Below, in pieces: positions 51,180-61,700 of a DNA stretch of 64,000 nt. Position 1 is the stretch's first letter, and each line of letters begins with the position of its first letter. The notes beneath the pieces are model-generated. The model had not been told where the DNA came from, did no database searches, and saw nothing but the letters and a program-made list of their open reading frames with translations. Source of the DNA: Tachypleus tridentatus (lineage: Eukaryota; Arthropoda; Merostomata; Xiphosura; Limulidae); the NCBI RefSeq assembly GCF_004210375.1, contig NC_134830.1:168895874-168959873 (forward strand), in the 5' to 3' direction. Position numbers and translations under genes: made by a program.

Positions 51180-51330
51180 GCTTGGCAAGACCAGATAATT
51201 AGGGCGCTCGACTCGCAATCTGAGAATTGCGATTCGAATTTCTACTCCACCAAACATGCTTACCCTTATAATCATGGAGGCATTATAAGGTTAAGGTCTA
51301 TCTCACTTTTCTTTGGCTTTGGAACATTGT
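51180..51330 (+). mobile_element. SINE family 1, diverged head and body
   Basis: Forward orientation: GGCAAGACCAGATAATTAGG, GCGCTCGACTCGCAATCTGA, GATTCGAATT (B box), then a decayed body to about 51330. The tail half is lost. Confidence 0.8.
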
Positions 51331-53177
51331 GGCCCAATCAAAGATGCGAGCATATTTTCCGTCTCCTCCTTATCATTGGGCTCCATCCTATGATGGCACA
51401 AATCACTATACTTTTCTTTTTTCGCATTCTTGATTTCTTTGGATAGTGCCAACAGTGTAATGATTTCTGTCGTTGGGCTAGTTTGTTTGTAGCTCTTCCA
51501 GCTGGTTATAGCATTGAGACCAAAGATCCGTACTTTTCAGACTTCTCACTAAATTCTTCGTTTGTCAGCACAGGCAGCTCATCTCTGGGATAAATCATTG
51601 CTAACCTATTCATTACAATTCTACAAGCTTTTCCGTGTCATATAGATCATTTACAGAATATGTTATCTTCATCCATGAGCTTTCTAACTGGAAACGTTAG
51701 TCTGTACACTCTATCTCCAAAATAGCTTTATGCCTCCCACCTTTAGAGGAAGTGATGGATACGTTGATGCAGTTGGAAGGCTTCATAAGTTGTTGAAGAA
51801 TCCATGGCAAACAAATTGAAATAAAACTGGAACGCAGGAACATTTGTTCAGGTCATGTTGAGTTGAAATTTAAAGTGAGAGACTGACTGTAGCAAAAAAT
51901 TTATATTGAATACTAACAGCCCACATTTAAATGCAAAGATTGAATGGATTCTAACTGATCAAGGGTAAAGCCAAATGTACGTTAACAGGGTCATAATGCT
52001 TGCTAGTGACATTGGCCTAGAAACTGATAAAGCAACACCTCTACGGGTTGATCCTCACCCATATAACATCTCTACATAGAACCTGTGGACTTCCCAAATC
52101 CAAGTTTTCTGTGAGTTTCCACTCAATCAGTTACCTTGCTGCTTTCTGTTGGCCTTGCCATACAACATAAACACCCATGCCAAACTCTGACACAGCTTCA
52201 TTCCTAATTTATCATTCGGTTTTCATGTACAAAGTCCCATTCCAGTAAGAAGGATCAAGACTGTTAAAGTCCAACACAATTGAGCTGGCTCAGGTAACGC
52301 AGTGCATATTTTATCTTTGACTATTAGCCTTTGTCAGTGCTTTCATTGTTTTCATCTGGTATTTTCATCCTTTCACAACTTGTGTAACAGTAGCAGTACA
52401 TTACAAATTACAAGATTTATCTACACTTGATGGTGTGCTTCAAACTGTATTCTTTATTTTGTAATTAAGCAACCTTAAGTGATTTTTCAGTGAAAATGTA
52501 TGCTTATTTTTAAAATATTTCAGTTTACACGAGTGAACCTATTCCCATTACAACCAAATAAAACTCTGGGTATATCATTTGTTAAGACATCTAAATCATT
52601 AGCTGTGAATTTCAAGATTTACTGAAAATTTCACCCAGCCATTAATATTTTTAATTGTTCCAATTAAAAATTCCTTTCCTCTGCATAAAACCAATAGGTA
52701 TAACTATGTTTTCATTCTCTCACTATACGTAATGTGAGTCTCTTTCTTACAGTTGTTTATTTCATAAACATTTCAGTGTAGAAACTGAAACATTCTTTTA
52801 GCATTTCCCAACAATATTTTCCAGATTATACATTAATTTCTAGTATCGGAATAAACTTACTTGTGCCAATGATTTTGTTGCTTGATTTTTTGTTTCTCAT
52901 TTATTATTATCTTTCTTGTTTAATTTATTCTTGTGTACTAATATCTTTTTAAAACTCTCATGAACGACTTCGTATTATATATGTATAGTGTGTGTAATCT
53001 GCAAACGTGTATCTGCTTGCATACATGTATTACCATAGAGACTAGTAGATAGTACAACCCACTTAAAGCTACTGCACGGACCACTTTCATAAGGTTCGAG
53101 TTATCTGCTGAAGCTATATTTGGTAGTGATAATCGTGTCATCTAGAGGCCATTAAACTCAGCTTATTTATTCTTGAT
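51331..53177. other. Intergenic DNA with possible decayed coding remnants
   Basis: Minus-strand frames around 51400-51620 read RDELPVLTNEEFSEKSEKYG and frames around 52090-52290 read DFNSLDPSYWNGTLYMKTE, each soon broken by stops. They look protein-like, but I cannot assign them. They may belong to an old mobile element. Confidence 0.3.
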
Positions 53178-53290
53178 AACGAAAAAACCCACTTGAAGTA
53201 AAAATGTATCTCAGAACGGCTGGTATGGGTATTAACACGTTCAGTAATAAAACAGAAAACACTGTTTCATCTTTCCTAGGCCATCTTTAT
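53178..53290 (-). repeat. Dispersed repeat family copy (reverse)
   Basis: AAAACCCACTTGAAGTAAAA, ATGTATCTCAGAACGGCTGG and, at the far end, TTCATCTTTCCTAGGCCATC are the reverse complement of the module order at 5884-5990. Confidence 0.72.
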
Positions 53291-53699
53291 ATTTCAGCTT
53301 ATTTATATTTCAGGCTCCACAAATTATATAATCATAGAAAAAATTCAGATGAGTCGAGACCTTTGAAATAAAAGTTTATTTACTAAGATTACAATTCGTG
53401 TTGTTACAACTGTATTCCAATAAAAACTCAGGAAAAAATGGATTTCCTTGTCGATAATGTTCACCTAGTACCTTTTCCATGAAGATAAAAAAAAATCCAG
53501 TGAGTTCCAGAAGATATGCTAATTTCATGACTCAGCTAGATGATCAGAGTGATCTTCTTGAAACATTGTACTCTGTTTCTTATCAGGAATTTCACTCAGG
53601 AGCTGAGAAAGCAAGGGGATGAATCACACCTTCAATTATGGACTTTTAAGTCACATGATCATCCTAACTGTAGATGACTGAATGATAATTCTGAGATGT

Positions 53700-53800
53700 A
53701 ATGCATGTATCACATACCAATACCATTTAATAGATTGGAAGCCACTTCTTTCATGTATATATCACATACTAATACCATTTAATAGTCTGAAAAGTATGAA
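53700..53800. repeat. Small direct duplication, about 49-bp spacing
   Basis: ATCACATAC[C/T]AATACCATTTAATAG occurs twice (about 53710 and 53764), each preceded by a CATGTAT motif. Confidence 0.75.
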
Positions 53801-55019
53801 ATTCTATGTCTTTTCATGCCATTATCATGAAGGTAAATGACTGTCTTAATTGTCAAAGTGTAACAGCTATAAAATATAATCCACACATTCTACTAATCTT
53901 CACTATACAGTAGCTCAGAAAGCAAGCAGTGTTACATTCTTCCAAACTAATGACTGTTTCAACTGTGATGATCAAGAATAACTTTACAACGTTGTGCATA
54001 AATTGAACTACTAACTGTCTTTTAGTTCATAACCTCTTCACTACTTGACCATCCTAGCTTTTAAACAAGTGAAATTCACAAAACGTAGAGTATATTGTAG
54101 GCATCACTTGTTATCTTGTAAAGTAACAACTTTTCTTTTTAGTCATTAGGTGCTTGACCTTACGATTGCTTTAACTTTCAATAACCAAGCAGTAGCAGCT
54201 ATACTGTTCTCCCTTGTTGTGTTTCTCTGTAAACAATTATCACATATGACATGTGTTCAGCCAAAATTAACAAATCTTCTAAGCACCTACTTGGTAGTCT
54301 GCATAATCTATTCTGCCAAACTATCAGAGTTGGAACGATAGGGTAAAGTGTGATTCTTTATCACACCGAACATATCTCACAATTCAATAAACAGTTAAAT
54401 GTTGAAATTAGGTCCCTGATTCATGTGAATTTTTTTTGGTTCTTAAATTCTCTCACTTTGAGTAGGTCAAAGTATGCCTGTCACAAACTTTTACAGAGTT
54501 ACATTCAAAACTTGATTAAACAAGTTTATTATCAAAGCATACTAGTAACGTTTACATGAAAAACATGGCTAATAAACCAAATTTTCATATTTTATAACTT
54601 TTACATTCTTACCTTTGTAACAAAGAATAAATCTTCAATCTTCTCTTTTATGAGAATTATAACATTTGTCCAGTAATTTATTTACCAATCCTCTCTGAAG
54701 TATGAAATACAATGCAGCATAGATATTATTAAAACAAGGCTTTAATTTTTGTGGCCTTCAATCTTGTATGTTCACAAACCATAAACTGAAAAAAAAAAGA
54801 CCAGGTTGCTACATCTAACTTTTTTTTTTTATATATAAATTGCTAGTAGTTCTAGTTGACGTTTTATACTATATTATTTATAAACAATAGGAAAACAAAG
54901 TTTCAGTCTATCAAATGGTGGTATTACATTTGTTATAGCACAGAGTAATGTATATTTTTCTCATGATCATCAGATCTACAAATTAGGAAATTATCTTAAG
55001 GTTGTTATGACATATGCGT
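53801..55019. other. AT-rich intergenic DNA
   Basis: No gene or named repeat was recognised. The small frames here have AT-driven composition and no splice context. Confidence 0.5.
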
Positions 55020-55144
55020 TTGCTTGCTTAAAGTTAAACTCAGAGCTACACAAAGGGCTATCATTGTTCTAAATATTTATGATGGGTATCAAAACCTGGT
55101 TTCTAGCATTGTAAGTTTGCATACATTGAGCTGTGCAACTGTGG
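55020..55144 (-). mobile_element. SINE family 3
   Basis: The sequence runs AGAGCTACACAAAGGGCTAT, then GGGTATCAAAACCTGGTTTC, then TAGCATTGTAAGTTTGCATA and a head ending in CTGTGCAACTGTGGG. It is in the same motif order as 46945-47040. The B-box analogue on the minus strand (GGTTTTGATACCC) is decayed. Confidence 0.7.
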
Positions 55145-55459
55145 GTACGACATACTTATGGAACCAATTGAATTACAATACTTATAAGAAATTCCTTGCT
55201 TTCTGGACTTTATTACTCTGTGTTCTTAGGGTCATTTTTTAAGTAAATATAAATTGCCTAGAGTTGTAGTACCATTAGTACAAAAACGTAGGCTAAATTA
55301 ATTTGGAACCAACAGAAAATAAAAATCAAAGGTCAGTACTATTTTTCATGTTTTTTCATGTGTATTCTTTATTTACTTTTATTTTATTAGTACACTTACG
55401 ATAGTCAGTCCTAGCATATTGACTAATGGATAAGCTTTACCTCACTTCTGAAGCAGCCA

Positions 55460-56480
55460 ATGGGAATGGCTTCTTGCAGTCTCTTGTGGTGAGCCAGGGC
55501 TAATCTTTGCAAAAAAAAAGATTAAGCAATTTTCTTTTGGTGATTATCCTGTTCCAGCTGGTTTTTCCTTTGGGTGGCACACACCTTACAGCATTCACAC
55601 CTGTAATTACCTTGATTTATTCACAGTCAGAAGAATTACCATTAACGTTAACAGAAGTGTAGGATACACTTGGGTGTCCTCCAGTCTTTGTCTTGTGCAA
55701 AGTGTGAAGTATTTCTTACTGCAGAGTGCTGGCTAGAGTTGAACCATAATTAGAGCTCATCCTAGGTCAAAATTCTTCTGTTACTTATCTAGAAGCTATT
55801 GAATCATTTACTTTGGCATCCATCTGCTAGTAGAGTCTTCTACATCATGGATTGTATTCACTATAGCTGAACTGCATGGTTTCAACTCACAAATGATGTT
55901 CAGGGTCAGGATTTCACACAAACAAACAGTTTCATGAGATCCAACAATTGTGTTGCTAGCTTTAATAAACTGGTTACAAATCAGTATTCATATTATGCAA
56001 GAAAACAAAGAAATTACATCACAAGTTGAGACAAGTCTCTCACCATTACTATTTTATCTAAGTCCATTGAGACTCCATCTTTTACCACAACTTGACCAAG
56101 AAATTTGATCTCTTTTCAAATGAGTGAACATTCTCCTAGTTTCAGTTTATTATTCATTGGAATGCTATCTTCAGATTCACTGACATGGACTTGAAAGTTT
56201 GGCTAAGTAACAAAATATCAATAACATAAACCAGGAATATCTCCCATTGCAGTTCCTTGGGTGCAAGCTCCATCAGCATAACGTGGAATTCATATAAACC
56301 ATCCCTCATGCTAAAAGCAACACTGGGTTTGTTTTCATGGTTCAACTCAGGTTGTTAATATCCAGATGCCATACATAGGGTTTTGACCTAATAGAAGCTT
56401 CCTAACAAGTCCATACAATAATTTTTTTCCAGTAAAGGAATGGTGTTAAAGCAAGTTATCATTCACCCATCTTAGATCAA
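55460..56480 (-). pseudogene. Ty3/gypsy retrotransposon pol fragment, heavily decayed
   Basis: On the minus strand from about 56390 the frames give ASGYQQPELNHENKPSVAFS-like sequence, then MRDGLYEFHVM, an internal deletion, and EIFLVYVIDILLLSQTF in place of the YLDDIxVFSxT catalytic box. Next comes a shifted frame, KEIKFLGQVVVKDGVSMDLD KIV, and a FLCFLA...FVTSLLK segment matching FLGLxxYYRxFVxxF. Near 55560-55620, CECCKVCATQRKNQLEQD resembles the cysteine half of the integrase HHCC finger. The catalytic YVDD is altered to YVID and stops abound, so the element is inactive. LTRs were not identified. Confidence 0.82.
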
Positions 56481-58555
56481 TACAGAACATCTTGGCAATA
56501 ACTGCTGTAGATGACTAATCACTCTCTGTAAGTTGTATGATTGTGTTGTAGCATTCACTACAGTTGTTGAGATAATGTTATCCATGAATACAGTAGTCAA
56601 TTATTTACACCTTATATATGTAAGTTTCTTTCAACATATCACAGCAGCAAACACCACCAAAGCTGGAAAGAAAATCCAAATTATTTTACAAATCTGCTGG
56701 ACAGTATTGACTGATAAAATAATGCTGTGAATGGGTTAAATACTGACCACATAAAATGCAAAAAACATTTTAATATCTAAAGATTACATTTTGTAAAAAC
56801 ATTTTTTTATTAAATACATTAGTCTTAAAATGTTTAAAAGTACCTAGTTATGAAAATAATATAAGATATCACACTGTAGTCAGTACTGTTGTAACATAAA
56901 ATTTTTATTATATAAATATGCATATCTACATCAGCAGGACATAACAATAAAAAATTACAAGAAATGGCTCAATATATGTGTGAAAAACTGCGTATGTCAT
57001 GAGTTCAAATCATTGTCATTTATGTGCATTTAAAAGCAGATTATGCTGTTAAAATTCTGTTGTGCTAAAATCTTTGCCCTAAATCCTACAAAACAGAAAC
57101 AACTGCATAAAATATAAAAAAATTTAAATATAACCATACTTGTAACCTGGTTATGCCTCAAAAACATATTTGAACTCTACAACAATTTGTGGAATAGAGG
57201 ATTAAACATAAATTAAGCAAAGCATAAAAAAAAATGTCAAAGTCATAAAAACTTAATGGGAAAGACAGTAGAGGTACTGTTGTAAAGACAAAAATGGTTT
57301 ATTTGTATTGACTGTAGCAAGTTTGACGATGAAAAAATAAAAACAAATACAGAGCACAGACATTCAGAAAGACAGAGAAAATAGAAATATTTGGGAAACT
57401 GTACAGAATTTACTACAGTATATATCTTTGTCTAGTATAACAGCACACCAACTCTGTCAAAACAATAACTTAGTTATTTTCTTCATCAACCCTTTGAATC
57501 CCAGGTCACTTTAAAGAAAATATAACCAATAACATGTTTAGAAACTCAACAATATCAACATTACAAAATCAGCTTCAAATTAGAAATGTCACCTGGCACA
57601 GTATCTTTTGGTTTATGCCACATTGAATGTTAAATTAGATGAAAGCATTGTGTCATTGACAACAACTGATGTAGATGGACAACTGGAAGTGATGAACACC
57701 AGTGATTAATGTTTTCTTTGGCCTAAATTCAGCAGCAGTACAATGGTGATTATTAATCAATTTGATGAGTGTAATGTAGAGCAAGAACTAAATGGTAAAC
57801 ATACAATGCAAACTTCTGATTGCATCAACATTTTGGCTAGTCAGTTTGAAAGCATTAACAAACTTGCTGGCAGGGAGAGATGCTGAATAAATATACAGCA
57901 CAAAATATGATATCATATTACAGGTTACCATGATCATATATATATATATGTATGTATATACACATTCCCACATACATAAGTATAGTACATAAAAGCTGTC
58001 TTGAAGCTGTAACCTGGGACATCAGAATTTACATAACATGCACATATTATTCAAAATCGTCACCCTTTCTTTAACAAAGAAATCTCTTCCTTTCAGAAAT
58101 CTCTCTTTTATATCTTGTCCTTCAAGTTCAACTTTGCATAACACTTTGGATTGTATCCTTCTCGTTAAAAATGAAGACACTGGTTAATAAATCACTTCCC
58201 TTTTTTTTTTTTTTTTTTCTTATGGAGAGTACTGAACATATTACTTGTTTGTGCAGTTCAGAAACATGAGGTAACAAAAACGTCACTTTGGAACATGACA
58301 CAAGCTCTGAGCACTGTACCTGTTGGATTTTAATGGTACACACAAGAACTTGGCTCAAGTTATTGATATATGGGGAACTTGATCATGAAATGTTAAATAG
58401 TTATTCAGTGTGAAACTGGTAATGATTTTTAACCCCACATTGTACTTGAGGGTCCACATACTTTTTAATTAATTGTACAGTCCTAATCACTTTTGTATAT
58501 TTCATTGTTTATGATGACATAATGATTACAAAGTCATTGGCAATGCACTTAAGAC
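56481..58555 (-). other. ZMIZ 3'UTR and downstream flank
   Basis: No coding region was recognised. On the minus strand an ATTAAA lies about 90 nt past the stop and the first AATAAA about 1.25 kb past it. The stretch includes a long A-run (minus strand, 58202-58220) and an AT-rich microsatellite at about 57932-57962. Confidence 0.5.
57298..57303 (-). terminator. Candidate polyadenylation signal AATAAA
   Basis: The first canonical AATAAA on the minus strand after the ZMIZ stop codon. It would give a 3'UTR of about 1.26 kb. An ATTAAA at 58464-58469 is an alternative proximal signal. Confidence 0.3.
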
Positions 58556-58738
58556 TCAAAAAAATGCCAGGATGTCATCGCTTGTGCTATTTGAAGTTGA
58601 TGTTGTAGCACTGCTGTTGACTGCTGTTGTGTTGGTTGTACTTCCTGAGGTTGTGCTAGAGTTTCCACTAGTGCTTATCTCAGGAGGATCAAGATAACAT
58701 AATAGCTCCATGGGGTCCACTACACTTTCTGGTAGCAA
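58556..58738 (-). CDS. ZMIZ1: ZMIZ last coding exon with stop
   Basis: It encodes LLPESVVDPMELLCYLDPPE, then a Ser/Thr/Asn-rich stretch of about 30 residues, then SDDILAFF and a stop. The ends match the vertebrate [20 protein letters not shown] and NDDLLSLFE, but the linker between them is longer here. Acceptor TTCTTTCAG|TTG. Confidence 0.95.
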   Translation of the reverse strand: MLPESVVDPMELLCYLDPPEISTSGNSSTTSGSTTNTTAVNSSATTSTSNSTSDDILAFF

Positions 58739-61700
58739 CTGAAAGAATAATGAATCTATTCTGTACTGTGCTGAACATTGAACACTACAATAAAATACTT
58801 AAATCACCTATAGTGTACTCTAGGAATTCAATGCATTTGATTACATCCAAATATGGATTCACAACTCAGAGTAAAATGTGTTACAAATTATTCTACATAT
58901 ATTATAAATTGCAGAAAAATATGAAATATTATAACACTGTATTGGGCAATATTATTATACAATAATTTATATAATTTAAAAAGAAAAGAACTTGCAAATA
59001 CAGCTTAAAATTGGGGTTGGGAAGAATAGATGCATTTTATAAAAATGTATTTTAATAAAGTTGTATGCATTGTTTTCTTGGCTATAATATGTAATTTTAT
59101 AACATGCTTTGGAATAGTTAGATTTGGTCTAAATGTGGTTGTGATGTATGGAAGTAGACAGATTTACAAAACAAAGTTTTGATTTCAAATTTCTATTCTT
59201 TATCAAAATGAGAAAAGAAATAAATCTTTATATTCTTAACTAGCTTCCAAATAAATTCATCTAAACACATCAATACTCACATTAAGTCCTTCCTGACCTT
59301 GACCTTCACCATCAATAACAGCAGCAGGGTCAAAATTGAGGTCACTGAGGTCAGCAGTATGAGAAAGTGAGTTATCATTGGCCACAGAAGGCTGACTATT
59401 GGGTGGGTTTGAATTACTGTTGCTGTTATTGGCTTCAATGCTGTTTCCGTGAGTTCCAACAGATGGTGGAGGAATGCTTGGAGGACCTCCATTACCAGGG
59501 GTGTGAGGAGTATGTGGGGTATTGGGACCATGCTGCATCATGCCTTGGCTTTGTGTAGATGATGGGGTAAGAGGTGCATTCTGTTGGTAGTTGGATGACT
59601 GGTGACCTTGGGTGGCCCCAAGAGTAGAAGCAGAAGTGGCTGGATGAGACATCTGTTGGCTACTTTGATCATGTATACCAGGAGGGTACATTTGCTATAA
59701 ACAAAAGAACCATGTACATTTAAAGTTATTATATATATGATTACTGGTTCTTACTAATCTATGGTCATACCTAACAAGCCAACTACAATATAATGACATA
59801 CCTGATAAGCTAACTACAATATAATGATATGTCTAACGAGCTGACTATAACATAATGACACATCTAATGAGCCAACTATACCATAATGGTATACCTACAG
59901 AGTCAACTACATCACAATGGCATACCTAGTAAGCCAACTGCAATATAATGACATACCTAACCAGCCAACTACAATGATATACCTTTCAAGCCAACTACAT
60001 CATAATGGTATACCAAATAAGTCCATTATGTTATAATGATCTACTTTAGTAAGGTTAACTTAATTCTTTAAAACAAAAGTAATTTCTCCATTACTGACAT
60101 ATAAATTCAGAACTTCTTGGATTAACTGAAAGACAAGTATATATTTTGAGTACTAAAATTCACCTTGGTTTTAAAACAATCCTCAAACTACTAATGTGCA
60201 CACTGTCAAATGTACAAAATCCTTCTCTTCTATACATTTTATAAACAGGTAGATTTGATATGTTCAAAGTTCAGGCCACTAACAAATGCTCAGAACAATA
60301 TGAAGTGAGACCACAAAAATGCGACTGTAGAAACAATAAATCAATAACAAAAACAGTAAAATACTTACCTGATTTAGTGACTTTTCCATTGCAACAAGAG
60401 GGTCTAAAGAAGCAACACTGTCATTGAGACGTGAAAGTGGACTTCCGTAGTCTGAAGAAAATTCATAATTTCCATTCATTCCTCTATAATTCATGCCATT
60501 TGGAAGGTTGTGGCCATTGGTAATTGATCCATTAGCTATTGCTGAAAATAAAAATAAAGTAGGAATATTACATTAAAAGTGTTGTCATCATTTCAGAATT
60601 AATATACAACACTTTTAGCCATCGAAACACTGTTTGATAAAGCCTTAAATTTTTCTTTTGAAGAGAAAAAGGGAATGTTCAAACTTTTCAATTCTGAAAC
60701 TGCATTTAAACGATGCAAAACCTAATTACAGTATTTTCAAGATACTATCTCAGTAAATTAAAGCATACAAAGTAATGAATAAAAACCCTATAACCTGAGA
60801 GCTTTTGAAAGATGGACCTTCCTTCTTCTGAACGTCATGCGTATAAAGTAATTTAATTCAACTTCAGTTACATTAACCACATTACTTCCCTGACTGAACT
60901 AATGAAGTATTATCATTAACTACTGTTTATTAAAATTAAAAATACTTTCTATTTCATGTTAAATCAGTTATATTCGACAAGATTAATATGTATGATTACC
61001 AATCAAGTAGTTTTATTTTCTAAAAGATTATGCAAAATGACAAATTCTGAGAAGAAATTTTATCTATCTTCAAAAAAGTCTGAAAAAATTTATGAATAAG
61101 TAATAAATTAGTTTTTGTAGGTTTATGCAAAAAAAGTATAAATTAAAAACTCCAAGTGTGTAAGTATTAAATACTTGAAATGTTTCTCAAGAATATGAAT
61201 GAGATGTAAATATTTTTAATCAAATGTGTACTTTGTGCCCATCTGTTTTTGTCATAAAATCTACAAGCCTGTTATATACAAAAAACAAACATATGTGTTA
61301 AGAGAGTATTTGTACTCGACATATGTTTGAGAACTGCTAAAATCAGTTTGAATCAGACCCTGACAAGTCAGAGTACAGGGTAGAGTTTCTATGAAAAATA
61401 AGAAGCTTTAGACCATTGTGAGGTTTTCATACTGCATTTGCATAGCATCTAAAAATCACATTTTTTTTAGCATCCCTGTACATTTTTTCTGGTATTTACT
61501 CTTCTTTACCATGAACTGTTACTAAATAAGCAATGCAAGGTAAAAAATCAACAGCTGATAACTCTGACATCAAATACTTAGTACCAGTTGAAAGGCACTC
61601 CAAAACGGTTTTGGCTTGTATACTTTTGGTCTAACCCATGCATGTAGGGTTAAAATATTGTTAATACTTTTGACAATTGGCCTCTAGTTAAACCTCTAGA

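Noticed and set aside
59277-59558. Alternative frames within the ZMIZ exon on both strands
   Set aside because: Shadows of the 59281-59694 exon, whose frame is fixed by splice phase and homology.
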